A stretch of 64,000 nucleotides of DNA from Antedon mediterranea (lineage: Eukaryota > Echinodermata > Crinoidea > Comatulida > Antedonidae): assembly GCF_964355755.1 (NCBI RefSeq), contig NC_092670.1, positions 8,245,201 through 8,309,200 on the forward strand, written 5' to 3'. The position numbers and the translations under genes are program-made. Under the pieces are notes generated by a model. It saw only the letters and a list, made by a program, of their open reading frames with translations. It ran no database searches and was not told the DNA's origin. Below are positions 1-12,140 of the stretch, piece after piece. Numbering within the stretch: position 1 is the stretch's first letter; each line of letters begins with the position of its first letter.

Positions 1-125
1 CCGTGAAATACGCTCCAGTTGAAAATAAAGTTTCAACTGATAGAAAGTTTGATTACAACATCCAAATATTGTGATGTGTGACCGCGTGGACATGCAAACA
101 AGTTTGTCCAATACCTCAAATGCAT

Positions 126-275
126 AATCTCTCTTTGCAGCTTGAGTCTTGATCTCTTTTTGCAGCTTGAGTCTTGATCTCTTTTTGCAGCTTGAGTCTT
201 GATCTCTGTTTGCAGCTTGAGTCTTGATCTCTTTTTGCAGCTTGAGTCTTGATCTCTGTTTGCAGTTTGAGTCCA
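126..275. repeat. 25-bp minisatellite, about 6 units
   Basis: The core CTTGAGTCTTGATCTC recurs at 141, 166, 191, 216 and 241, with a diverged sixth unit at 266, giving an exact 25-bp period. Units differ only by T/G in the pyrimidine run. It lies in the tail of the preceding duplication unit. The equivalent position in unit 1 (around 23.2 kb) has no such array, so the expansion is local. Confidence 0.9.
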
Positions 276-289
276 ATCCAGGTTTCACA

Positions 290-1010
290 TGCATAACATC
301 TAATGGAAATATTCCGGGCTACTACAAACGAAAACATAATCAGATGAACAGAATTAATATTATTATTATTATTCAAACAAAGAAATAGGCATAGGGCTAA
401 ACTCTTTCAATATTACTGTAACTGTAAAAAAAAATATATAAATTACTAGTATTCAGTTGAATTGACGGGGAGGATTAAATCCATATTGGCGACTCAGTAT
501 GATGGCAAAGATATAACAAGTATGATGATCCGTTGGTTGGGGACACACCACGCGACGCGCCAGGTACACAGCACGTGGTTGCAGGAGATGGAGGAGAGAG
601 AGTAGAGACGTGTCATGCATCTTTCAACAGATTGATTTCACTGTAAAGATGTACTTATAATACTTAGGCCTACTAATGATTGGTGAACTTAAGTTAATGG
701 TAGCTAGTTAGTAGTCTATACAGTACTTCTAGGTAGACCTCCTAGGCATGTTAATTTATGGTTAATTAATTTACTACCTAGCAGCAGCAGAAGCTAGATT
801 TTCGCTAGTAACATGATATCCGATCAGTGCTACTGTACAGTTCGGTCGCGATTCAAATCGGCCGTGGTGGTACGTATTCGGTCGCTTCTTCACCGCTTGA
901 CTTATCTCTATGGCTATAATGTGAAGCGCCGCTGGCGAAATTTCTATTTCAAAGCTTGGACGTCTCAGGCAGAAATCATTTATGAAATACAGCATCAATT
1001 GGGACATTAG
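290..1010. repeat. Inter-unit spacer block (tail of preceding unit)
   Basis: This stretch is homologous to 23215-23955 and to 58640-59046 plus 60904-61071. Shared landmarks are the AACAGAAT/AATTATT stretch, GATTTCACTGTAAAGAT, CCGATCAGTGCTACTGTACAG and GACGTCTCAGGCAGAAA. It marks the junction between tandem units and shows that another unit lies to the left of the window. No coding region is supported. Just after 1010 about 1.5-2 kb present in the other units (61.05-63.1 kb) is missing, and the sequence jumps to the region upstream of ZNF-A. Confidence 0.75.
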
Positions 1011-1553
1011 GGGGTACTATATAATAAGTATTTATATCAGAGAGTTACAGTACCTACTTTTGCTGTCTGGAATAATAATAATACAGTTTTCTTCCATAGT
1101 TCAACATATTTATAATTTTTTAGGCCAGCCTAGGCCTACTAAAAAGTATCAGTCTTTTTGCCTTTTTAGTTATTTTTATTTCTATTACTTTAAATAAAGT
1201 TATTCACTTTTTTAGAAAAAATAAGCTAATTAATACACATTATAAAAAAAAATATATGATTAAATTTAACTAAAAAAACTGTCGCAATCGACTTCCAATT
1301 GAACATTCTTACTTTAAATTATAGTTTTTAAATTAATTTTTTGGTTCAAATTTTAGTCAAACTGAATAACTATTAGATGGCATATTCAACACACAAATTT
1401 AAAAAAAAAATTTTATTGGGGGAATTGAGTGGGTGGAAATATAAATAAATAAATCAGTGACAAAAAAAATTCTCAAAACCATGAATAGTCTATTATTATT
1501 ATTACCGTAGTTAATTTAACGACATATTTTCTTTCAGAATTACAGAATACAAC

Positions 1554-2288
1554 ATGAAATATAAATGTGAACACTGTGGAGTTAAGTTGGAATTCAGTGA
1601 CTTGAAAGAACATTTAGGATTACACAATCATTCTAAAGAAATAAAATGTGAGCTCTGTGACGATACAATTGACAAGTGTAACCTACATAACCAGACACCA
1701 TATGAATGTGAGCATGAGGAGAAAGGAAATCAGAATTTGAAAAAACATTTGAGGACAAACACAGCTGGAGAGACACCATATGAATGTCAACATTGTGGTA
1801 AGAAATTTAAACAAAATGGAAATTTGAAGATACATTTGAGAATACACACAGGAGAGACACCATATGAATGTGAACATTGTGGTAAGAAATTCAAACAAAA
1901 TGGGGATTTGAAAAGACATTTTAGAATACACACAAGAGAGACACCATATGAATGTGAACATTGTGGTAAGAAATTTAAACAAAATGGAAGTTTGAAGATA
2001 CATTTGAGAATACACACAGGAGAGACACCATATGAATGTGAACATTGTGGTAAGAAATTTAAACAAAATGGAAATTTGAAGATACATTTGAGAAAACACA
2101 CAGGAGAGACACCATATGAATGTTAACATTGTGGGAAGAAATTTAAACAGAATGGAAATTTGAAGATACATTTGAGAACACACACAATAGAGACACCATA
2201 TGAATGTGAACATTGTGGAACGAAATTTACACGGAATGCTACTTTGAAAGCACATTTAAAAACACATAACACACCTTATGAAATTTAA
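1554..2288 (+). pseudogene. ZNF-A1: C2H2 zinc-finger gene truncated by a stop codon
   Basis: Probable nucleic-acid-binding nuclear protein of a non-KRAB C2H2 family. The ATG at 1554 follows a clear acceptor (TTTTCTTTCAG, AG at 1536-1537), so this is an internal or last exon with unseen 5' exon(s). Residues 1-47 form the family N-terminal module. Residues 48-73 are one decayed finger (CEHEEKG, no second Cys), and four canonical fingers follow. GAA of the next finger has become TAA at 2124-2126, stopping the protein at 190 residues. The frame would otherwise stay open through two more fingers to TAA at 2286-2288, so one base change separates it from a 244-residue protein. Compared with A2 it lacks the 25-residue repeat expansion and most fingers. 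Either a short functional protein or a recent pseudogene. Confidence 0.8.
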
Positions 2289-3760
<1,472 letters not shown>

Positions 3761-4012
3761 TAAATGTTAATGTTCTGTGTGTTGCTGTTTTTTGTTTTGT
3801 TTAAAGTACACACACACTTTCAATTCTAAATGTACACTCTTTTACTTATTAGTTAGTAAATTGTTGTTATAACATTTATTATAGTACTATGATACCTAGG
3901 ACTTAATTATTGTATTATTTTAATTCACTTTATTATAACATTATGCATTTTTGGTTTTGTTTACACTTTGTTTCGTTTGTGATATTTTGTTGGTCAAAAA
4001 TTATAATAAACC

Positions 4013-4250
4013 CTTTCTATGATTTATAATGTACAGTAGCCTTCCTATGTAATAAAGCCTTTCTATGATTTATAATGTACAGTAGCCTTCCTATGTAATA
4101 AAGCCTTTCTATGATTTATAATGTACAGTAGCCTTCCTATGTAATAAAGCCTTTCTATGATTTATAATGTACAGTAGCCTTCCTATGTAATAAAGCCTTT
4201 CTATGATTTATAATGTACAGTAGCCTTCCTATGTAATAAAGCCTTTCTAT
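4013..4250. repeat. 46-bp minisatellite carrying AATAAA, 5 units
   Basis: GTACAGTAGCCTTCCTATG recurs at 4031, 4077, 4123, 4169 and 4215 (46-bp period), and each unit contains AATAAAGCCTTTCTATG, i.e. a poly(A)-signal hexamer on the + strand. Unit 2 has a single copy at about 38970-39030. The location downstream of the ZNF-A remnant fits a 3' end region. Confidence 0.9.
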
Positions 4251-4419
4251 GATTTTTATTTCAAAGTAACAGTTTTCTTTTATATTCGGTTTTTGTAACA
4301 ATAAAATCAAGTTTTATTCATATATATTCAAGATGCTGTATAATTTACTATTTTCTTTGTGTATATTTGTAAACACATGGCGACACAACAAGGGATAGAT
4401 AGATAGTAGTTTGTATTTT

Positions 4420-4530
4420 ATATTTTTAGTCGCGTGGACGCGACTCTATAGTTCACTATGTCGGTCGGTCGGTCTGTCGGTCCGGTATCACTATGCGTTT
4501 TAGCACCCGACTTATGGCTGTTGGCCTTGT
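4420..4530 (+). repeat. Dispersed CGGT-rich hairpin repeat
   Basis: A short hairpin (GTCGCGTGGACGCGAC, 4429-4444) is followed by TTCACTATGTCGGTCGGTCG, a GTCGGTCCGGTATCAC box and GCGACTTATGGCTGTTGG. The same module occurs at 39205-39310, twice in 53550-54312, and inverted at 15973-16070 and 51180-51280. It is a small multicopy element of unknown class; no open reading frame. Confidence 0.7.
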
Positions 4531-4972
4531 TATGTTGAAGTTGAGGTATTCATGAGCAGAGGTACACTATAGGTTATGTTTTGGAAAAAAAAGTGTATAC
4601 TGTAGTCATTAGAATTTTAAAGTACTGTAGTTATATTATAGATAACTGATTTTGCTGCAGTTTTGCAATCGATCAGAATATTCAAAACTTAATGTTGTTA
4701 CGTGTTGTCAAAAGAATTGACACAACAATGTAACACTCAATCCAAGGAGTAACAACTCTCTTCTAAATCCAATTATCTAATTATAGTGGAATTTCAATAC
4801 AATTCTACATAATTGGCGTTATACAGTATACTGTAAAGGCAGTGACGATCCACTATTAGATCTCTAGATAAAGCCTTTCTCCACCCACTCTACACAATGG
4901 TAGAGTGGGTCGATTATAATGTCTCGGGGCGTTACTCAACAAGTACTCTTACGGCATCTAAATAGATAATTC
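4531..4972. other. Noncoding interval upstream of ZNF-B1
   Basis: AT-rich sequence with no supported gene. It contains an imperfect palindrome (CCACCCACTCTACACAATGG against GGTAGAGTGGGT, 4881-4910). It is almost base-for-base identical to 39311-39751 in unit 2. Confidence 0.6.
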
Positions 4973-5122
4973 AATTTGCTTAATTATACTCTCAACCAAT
5001 CAAATACCGTAAATAAGTACTTGTCTGCCAGTCTATGATCCTATTTATTGCTGAGGAATGCCATTCAGTTGTATACAGTGGCAGCGAGAGAACGACTGAG
5101 GAAGACGATAATTATCATTGAG
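4973..5122 (+). promoter_or_regulatory. Putative promoter and 5' noncoding exon of ZNF-B1
   Basis: The motif AATTTGCTTAATTATA followed by CTCTCAACCAATCAAAT (4973-5005) matches motifs upstream of ZNF-C and ZNF-D. About 80 bp downstream lies GGCAGCGAGAGAACGACTG followed by AAGACGATAATTATCATTGAG and a GTAGGT splice donor with GT at 5123-5124. The same exon-like string (GCAGCAAGTGGATGACTGAT, then GACGATAATTAG|GTAGGT) precedes ZNF-D. The matching acceptor is TTTTTTTATAG at 5772-5773. Transcription start is not determined. Confidence 0.45.
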
Positions 5123-5773
5123 GTAGGTACACGTTCCTAAACTGAAATATTGATTATGAGACAATCGGCGTGTGTGTTTCTTATAATTGTTAGCAGGATA
5201 CTCGAAAATGTATTGCCGATTTTCTTAAGATTTTAAAGGATAGGTTCATAGCTGTATGGGAACACGTTATTCAATTTCATATGACTAGTAGATCAAATAT
5301 CAAGCTGACCACAGCAATGGAAAGTTTCACCATAGGGATTTTCATTGCTTATTACGTATTTGTTGATATGTGGCATTGGCCCTCGCAATTAACACTCTAA
5401 CTATCTATTTTGTTTGTAACGTATTGTATAGGGCTTGGTTCTATTTGATACGGCTTGGTAATTAGGAGGACCCCGATTTATGTTTCTTTTCCCAGAAAAA
5501 TAGTAGGCCTAATGCCTTAAAATAACGCAAGCTAATATCACTCAAATTAATCCGTTACCATTAGGCCTCAGTAAATCTAATTAAAACAAAAGCTGTATAC
5601 ACGACATTAAAGTCGAATACGCCAATTTTAAATTCTTTGACATTATTCTGTTACAAAACTACTGTATGTACATAAGTTTGTTTTTCAATATAGTGTAGCT
5701 AACATGAATAGTACTACTAAGTATAGCCTGGAGGAAGTAGAATTATAGTTTTGACAATTGTATTTTTTTATAG
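5123..5773 (+). other. Putative intron of ZNF-B1
   Basis: The interval between the GTAGGT donor and the TTTTTTTATAG acceptor is AT-rich and contains no competing gene. It differs from 39902-40552 at very few bases. Confidence 0.4.
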
Positions 5774-5781
5774 ATTTATTG

Positions 5782-7142
5782 ATGAATGAATATGACTTCA
5801 ACAAAAAAGAATTTAACAGTGTAAATACCAACATGAAATGCAAATGTGAACACTGTGGAGATGAATTTGAGTTCAGGGATTTGAAGGAACATTTAGGAAT
5901 ACACGTACATAGTAAAGAGTTTAAATGTGAAAACTCCGAGGATTTTCTGCTAAATGGCCAAACACCATATTATGACTTTGAACATTGTAGGCCTAGAATT
6001 GAAGAAAGTAAACATTTTGGACTACCCATTGTCGAAAAATCTTCATATGAATTTGAACATTGTCGAAATGACGAAAGTGAGAATTCAAGTAACACTGCCG
6101 TAGAAGCTTCGTATGAATTAGAACATTGTCGAAATGAAGAAAATGAGAATTTGGGAAACACCGTATACTGAATCTGATGAAAATTGTGGAACTGAAGAAA
6201 GGGGTGATTTGGGAATTCACACTTTCGAAGAAACTTCGTTTGGTTGTGAAAATTGTGGGAAAGTGATGATTTAACAAAACCATTTTAAAATTCACACAAG
6301 AGAGACACAACATGAATGTGAACATTGTGGGAAGACATTTAAACAGAATGCGAATTTGAAAAAGCATTTGAGAATACACACAGGAGAAGCACCATTTGAA
6401 TGTAAACACTGTGGGAAGAATTTTAAAGAAAGGGGGAATTTAAACAAGCATTTGCGGATGCATACAGGAGAGAAACCATATGATTGTGAATACTGTGGGA
6501 AGAAATTTAGATCTAGTGTAAATTTGACAAAACATTTGAGAGTACACACAGGAGAGAAGCCATATGAATGTGAACAGTGTCAAAGGAAATTTAAACACAG
6601 TGGGCAATTAAAAATACATTTTAGAACTCACACAGGGGAGACACCGTATGGATGTGAACATTGTGGAAAGAAATTTAAATAGAGAGTGATTTTGAGAGAA
6701 CATTTGATTGAGAATACACACAGGAGAGAAACCATATGAATGTATATTTTGCGCGAAGAACTTTAGAACTAGTAGTTATTTAAATATACATTTGAGATTA
6801 CACACAGGATGCAAATCGTATGAATGTGAATATTGTGGACAGAAATTTATCACTAATGGGACTTTAAAAAAACATTTGATAATTCACACCGGAGAGACAC
6901 CTTATGAATGTGAGCATTGTGGAAAGAAATTTAAACATAATGGATATTTAAAATTACATTTGAGAATACACACGGGAGAGAAACCATATAAATGTGAACA
7001 ATGTGGAATAGAATTTCAATGGGATAAAACCTTCCAAAGGCATCTAAAAACACACACACACAGACACTCTTTAAATGAAAACACTGTGCTATCATCTTTA
7101 AATTCAATTACATTATTACCAATCAATCAATTACAAAATTAG
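5782..7142 (+). pseudogene. ZNF-B1: broken C2H2 zinc-finger gene
   Basis: Two ATGs follow the acceptor, at 5782 and 5833; the latter (ACCAACATGAAATGC) matches the start context of ZNF-D. Residues from 5833 give the family module, then spacer repeats in which the first Cys is lost (YEFEHC, YELEHC). The frame ends at TGA 6169-6171. A +1 shift restores finger coding from about 6176, interrupted by TAA at 6272. Four canonical fingers lie at about 6300-6680, then TAG at 6680-6682 and a frame change, then four more fingers at 6708-7050 and a non-finger C-terminus to TAG at 7140-7142. Lesions total two in-frame stops and at least two frameshifts; all are present in ZNF-B2. Unannotated introns between finger blocks are possible but no consistent GT/AG pairs were seen. 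Confidence 0.8.
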
Positions 7143-7819
7143 AACTTACATATTTCTTTTCACTCTGATTGTTAAAGCATTTGATTGAAAAGATGGAATT
7201 TCTCAATATAAAATATTGTGTTTTGGTAAAGATATGAGGCACATATATTTTTTATTCTGTAGATGGATTCATGACAGAGAAATCAGTTAACTGAACATTT
7301 TGTTTAAGTTTTTCATATCTCCCTTTATTTTATGTTATTGTAAAGTGTATTGATTTTATGTATCGTATTCCTCGTTTTCGTCAGTCACAAAATAGTGTAA
7401 TTATTATTTGTACAGTGTTACCGCTAGAATAGGCCAAAATAGTAACAATCGGTAATATTACGTGTGTTTACTCGCTTTTGAAATCTTTTCAATGCAAATT
7501 AAAGAGAAATAATATCAAATTGTACCATTCTAAAAATATTAACAGTAAATATTCGTGCAACAACTTTTTAAACAAAATTAACTAGGGCAACTACATTGTA
7601 AATTATTGCATCTCTAAATTATTTATGGAGTGCTACGATGACATGACTGATCTATTATATTTAAGTTATTGAAATGTTATTTCAATGTGATTTCATTATA
7701 ACAGTGTTTACAATGTTATAGGCTTTGATTTATTTTTATATTTGCTTTCATTTTAATTACTTATATGTATGCAATCGTGTTTTCAATCAAATAGTTTATA
7801 GGCCAGTGTGTTTTGGAGT
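7143..7819. other. 3' flank of ZNF-B1, no gene seen
   Basis: AT-rich sequence without a convincing reading frame or RNA gene. It matches 41922-42597 with only scattered differences. Confidence 0.5.
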
Positions 7820-8896
7820 ATATCGCAAAAATAATAGCAGTTTGTACAGTAGGTCAGTGGTGTAGGAAAGAGTGGTATCGCACAAAATAATAGCAGTTTG
7901 TACAGTAGGTCAGTGGTGTAGGAAAGAGTGGTATCGCACAAAATAATAGCAGTTTGTACAGTAGGTCAGTGGTGTAGGAAAGAGTGGTATCGCACAAAAT
8001 AATAGCAGTTTGTACAGTAGGTCAGTGGTGTAGGAAAGAGTGGTATCGCACAAAATAATAGCATTTTGTACAGTAGGTCAGTGGTGTAGGAAAGAGTGGT
8101 ATCGCACAAAATAATAGCATTTTGTACAGTAGGTCAGTGGTGTAGGAAAGAGTGGTATCGCACAAAATAATAGCATTTTGTACAGTAGGTCAGTGGTGTA
8201 GGAAAGAGTGGTATCGCACAAAATAATAGCAGTTTGTACAGTAGGTCAGTGGTGTAGGAAAGAGTGGTATCGCACAAAATAATAGCAGTTTGTACAGTAG
8301 GTCAGTGGTGTAGGAAAGAGTGGTATCGCACAAAATAATAGCAGTTTGTACAGTAGGTCAGTGGTCTAGGAAAGAGTGATATCGCACAAAATAATAGCAG
8401 TTTGTACAGTAGGTCAGTGGTGTAGGAAAGAGTGGTATCGCACAAAATAATAGCAGTTTGTACAGTAGGTCAGTGGTGTAGGAAAGAGTGGTATCGCACA
8501 AAATAATAGCAGTTTGTACAGTAGGTCAGTGGTGTAGGAAAGAGTGGTATCGCACAAAATAATAGCAGTTTGTACAGTAGGTCAGTGGTGTAGGAAAGAG
8601 TGGTATCGCACAAAATAATAGCAGTTTGTACAGTAGGTCAGTGGTGTAGGAAAGAGTGGTATCGCACAAAATAATAGCAGTTTGTACAGTAGGTCAGTGG
8701 TGTAGGAAAGAGTGGTATCGCACAAAATAATAGCAGTTTGTACAGTAGGTCAGTGGTGTAGGAAAGAGTGGTATCGCACAAAATAATAGCAGTTTGTACA
8801 GTAGGTCAGTGGTGTAGGAAAGAGTGGTATCGCACAAAATAATAGCAGTTTGTACAGTAGGTCAGTGGTGTAGGAAAGAGTGGTATCGCACAAAAT
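7820..8896. repeat. 56-bp minisatellite, 19 units
   Basis: The word GTAGGTCAGTGGTGTAGG recurs every 56 bp from 7849 to 8857. Each unit also contains ATCGCACAAAATAATAGC. Variants include three consecutive units with GCATTTTGTAC and one with GTGGTCTAGG. The array in unit 2 (42598-44066) has 26 units and accounts for most of the shift in spacing between units here. No spacers, so not a CRISPR-like array; no coding potential. Confidence 0.95.
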
Positions 8897-9400
8897 TCCA
8901 ACAATGCAGAATTACCAATTTATTTGGTTATGTAGTTTGCAATGTTTAATATCTCTGTTTCATTTGATTTAGTAGAAAAGTGGAAATTACAATAAAATAT
9001 TATGATTGCCTTATTTAAATTTAATGTTTCTTCATTTATTTATTTGACCAAAAAACAATAATGTAAAACAAAACTGAGGAGGAGAATCGGTGGTCAGGAC
9101 GGTAAAGCAAAGATTTATAATATTCAAAATCATCATATAAAACAAGGAAAAAAATCATTTAGCGATTTAGAGAAAGATTTATAATTGCCCAGAAGGATTC
9201 AGAGTCAATTGATGATAAAATATAAAGCACTGTCTACATAGCACTATCAACATTTTATGTGACAAAAAATGTGATGAGTGTGGACGTGATGATGTCATAT
9301 ACCATATTTGGGCATTTCACTACCATATTTGGGCAAATCACACTCTTAGTTTGATAAGACAAAGCTATAGGAAGAGATTCAGAAACAGCTAATTAATTTA
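8897..9400. other. Noncoding interval
   Basis: AT-rich sequence with an ACAATAAAATATTATG run near 8990 that could be a poly(A) signal. It contains the duplicated phrase CATATTTGGGCA (about 9302 and 9332), also seen inverted behind ZNF-A at about 3092. No gene seen. Confidence 0.4.
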
Positions 9401-9404
9401 ATTC

Positions 9405-9485
9405 AAATTCAAACTGTTTATTGCAACAAGGTAAGCATTGTTATATTTACAAAATAACAACTACAATTCATTTCGTCACTTTGAC
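9405..9485 (-). mobile_element. Possible 3' end of a non-LTR retroposon
   Basis: Read on the minus strand this ends in CTTGTTGCAATAAACAGTTTG followed by GAATTTGAAT, a tail style typical of CR1/L2-like LINEs or their SINEs. Only the tail is recognisable, and no reverse transcriptase is present. The same fragment is at 44575-44655. Confidence 0.3.
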
Positions 9486-9932
9486 GAATTATTTGTGATC
9501 ATTGTGAAAACACAATTTTACTGACGTTTCATTTTTTTTAAATAAACTATGAGCGCAAAACATTGATGTATTCCATCCATGACTTGATGCATAGGCCTAC
9601 TATTATAGAGTGCTGCTATTAGTGTCGTATTTAATATGTACAGTATATACGGTATATCTATATACAGTGTAGTAGGTGAAATTACGTGACCCACACTATG
9701 TTCTAATGTTTTGGTATGATGATGACAATTTCGGAAGATAATGATTTGAGCAAAAGATATAACTCTTTTAAAATGTTTAGGCCCTATAACTTTGACGAAA
9801 GACATGATAAAACTACATTTTAATTCAACTGACCATTATTATAATGTCAACATTCAACAATTTTTATATGAATTCATATCTACATTTCAGCAGCTTCACA
9901 TTTTCCCAATTGGAAAAACTCGTATCATCAAC

Positions 9933-10082
9933 GTGGCGGCCACCGGAGCACTTTTTGGTAGTGGTTCATCTCGGCCGGTTACAGAACGCGATATTGTATT
10001 GAGCGCCAAAAGTGCCCGTTATGATAGTGTAATAGTGACGACGTGTACAACACAGGCTTTAAAGTTAACGATGTTTTTATGA
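9933..10082 (+). other. Small open frame with GC-rich core, uncertain
   Basis: A compositionally distinct stretch (GGCGGCCACCGGAGC...) keeps an open frame with the peptide ATGALFGSGSSRPVTERDIV. In unit 2 the same frame starts with ATG in a good context (CAACATGGCGG, 45103), but here that codon is GTG. No family is recognised. It may be a fragment of a host exon captured long ago, or chance. Confidence 0.25.
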
Positions 10083-11027
10083 TGTATTTATTTGGATTCG
10101 ATAATAAAGTACTGTATTTGAGAGTGTCTCAAATAAAAATTTTAAACAGTTAGCCAGCTTTATATATAAAATAAATCGAATAGTACAATATGTTTTGTGT
10201 TTTAATGTTAATTAATACTTAATGAGTTACTATATTATTACAATGTATATACTGCTATACTATTATAATATAATTTCAAGTTAACGATGTTTTTATGATG
10301 TATTTATTTTGATTTGAAAATAAAATACTGTATTTAAGAGTGTCACAAATAATATTTTTAAACAGTTAGCAGCTTTATATATAAAATAAATCGAATAGTA
10401 CAATATATTTCGTTTTATGTTTAAATGTGAATTAATACTGAATGAGTTACATTTATTACAGTAGAATGTATATACTGCTATATTATAATATAATTAGTTT
10501 AATAAAAAAACGAAATAAATGATTTAAAATGATATGAGTATCTTTGCGTTGATTCAATCTACTTAGAAAATGCAGTCAACACAACGGCATCATCAAAATG
10601 CGTGCATACTTTCTATAAAACAAATAATACTAATCCCCTATATTGTGCTAATCACAAACAAATCAAAGCAACAATATTGAACAAAAAGAAAGTATGTCTT
10701 TGTGATGACGCTTTGATTTCATTCATTATAGAAACAATACATCATAATTATAGGATAATTGGTCATTTGTCTTTGAGGCGCTTTGATTTAATGCATATAA
10801 TAAAACACATAAGACAAAACATAATGTTCGGTTGCTTTTCGTAAACCAAAAAGTCGGAAGATGCGTAAATCAAAGGTAATTTTGTGTCAATAGTAAAAAG
10901 TGTCCTTTGCGAAAGGCACACAATAGTTGCGCAAATAATGGTCTACTCTCTGTATTAAATGGGGGGGGGGGGGTGCTAGTACGTACATGTTCACTTTCAA
11001 ACTGATTTATCTTCGACTGCAACAAAA
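10083..11027. repeat. AT-rich interval with an internal ~240-bp tandem duplication
   Basis: The segment beginning TTAACGATGTTTTTATGATG (10065) recurs at 10281, and the two copies run in parallel through AAATAAATCGAATAGTACAA and AATGTATATACTGCTATA. A poly-G run at 10962-10974 is shorter in unit 2. No gene is seen until 11028. Confidence 0.6.
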
Positions 11028-11315
11028 ATGAACGACTGTATCCAGTGTAGAGAACCTGTTAATCATCGCCAGGAGGCTGTTTTTTGCGAGGAGTGCCAAC
11101 ATCGAACTTGCGGTACTGGTATAACACGTGCTGCCTATCTTGCTGGTATCCGCGACGGCTACATTGATTGGACGTGTAATAAATGTGTGCGACCTGTTCC
11201 AGAGGAACCTGCAGCCCAACTAGATGTCTTTGTTGGAGACCTTGGAGCATTTGAAGAGCCTGCAGTTGTTGAGGAACAAAACTTACCAAACCCATATCGA
11301 GTACCAAATCAATAA
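11028..11315 (+). CDS. Small PHD-like zinc-binding protein
   Basis: A 95-residue protein with eight metal-ligand candidates: C4, C7, C20, C23, H25, C28, C50 and C53 (C-x2-C, C-x2-C-x-H-x2-C, C-x2-C). The surroundings HRTCGTGITRAAY and IDWTCNKC resemble the N-terminal zinc domain found in invertebrate FLYWCH/MULE-transposase-like proteins (recognition from memory, not a search). The rest is acidic and Pro-rich with no second domain. The ATG follows AACAAAA, and an AATAAA hexamer lies just behind the stop, so it may be a complete single-exon gene; it could also be the first exon of a longer one or a domesticated transposon fragment. The unit-2 copy (46198-46485) encodes an identical protein. 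Confidence 0.6.
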   Translation: MNDCIQCREPVNHRQEAVFCEECQHRTCGTGITRAAYLAGIRDGYIDWTCNKCVRPVPEEPAAQLDVFVGDLGAFEEPAVVEEQNLPNPYRVPNQ

Positions 11316-11957
11316 GAACAATAAAATCGTTGATCGCGTCAGAATATTATTTAGCTGTTTTTTTTTTTTTTTGCTATTTTGAAATTTCCTGTCACTGGAC
11401 CCTAATAGAAATTGTTTCCTTTTGTAATGATGAATTGGGTCGTCCTAAATATATTTTGATTTTGTCTAAAGCCTACATATCATTACAATTTTGTTTTGGC
11501 CTATTTATTAGTGCGTTGTGTTCCTTATCAGTTGATCTTTATCAGTGGTGCTTAATTAACAATGCAGGGCGTACCATTGGGATGTAAGTTTTAATAGAAT
11601 GAGATACACAAAATGACACAAAATGACTAAAGAAAATACTATTATTAATAGCAGTAATAGTAGTATTAATACTACTATTATTTCTTATATAACTTTATAC
11701 ATCTCTATGCAGTTACTAACATTGAATTAATGTTATGTGTATTTTCAGCATTTAAAATAATGATAAAGTTAAAACTATAAATTACTTATACAGTAATGTT
11801 TCATTCTTTTCTTAGTCACGGCTTGTAACAATATTTTCTGTGCCAGCGACTATTAATTGGTTTTATTGTACTTTGGTTTCCATTGATTTTGTTACCCTCA
11901 TTTTTAAAATCTTTTGTTTAATTAAATTCTTGACTACGTCACGTCCACATGTAGATT
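11316..11957. other. Interval between PHD-like gene and ZNF-C promoter
   Basis: It contains a poly-T run (11359-11371) and a short inverted pair of ATTAATA/TAGTAGT words near 11640-11690. No gene or RNA was recognised. Confidence 0.4.
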
Positions 11958-12140
11958 TTCAATAGTCTCGGCCAATCAAAGTACAGTAGGCCAACTATTA
12001 AGCGACGAGATGTCTTTGTCCGTCATTATTTCCGCCTGGTCTGAGTGGATGAAGGCCACTGCTACTTTATTTGTTCATTGTTATTATTTTGTATGCAGGC
12101 AGCGAAAGAAGTGGACAAAAAGGCCGGGAACTGTACCATG
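11958..12140 (+). promoter_or_regulatory. Putative distal promoter and exon of ZNF-C1
   Basis: AATAGTCTCGGCCAATCAAA followed by GTACAG (11960-11986) is preceded by a CRE-like TACGTCAC at 11936. An exon-like segment runs from 12099, after TTTTGTATGCAG, through GCAGCGAAAGAAGTGGAC to ACCATG at 12140, followed by a perfect GTAAGT donor. An ATG sits as the last codon before the donor, so a short upstream coding exon is possible. The unit-2 counterpart ends at 47316. Confidence 0.45.

Noticed and set aside
830-870. tRNA-like B box in the spacer (GGTCGCGATTCAAATC)
   Set aside because: Poor match to GGTTCGANTCC, no A box at the right distance and no cloverleaf.
7820-8896. CRISPR-like array
   Set aside because: The 56-bp units are contiguous, without unique spacers, in a eukaryotic genome.
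10962-10974. G-quadruplex from the poly-G run
   Set aside because: A single uninterrupted G-run that differs in length between units; more likely slippage than a functional structure.
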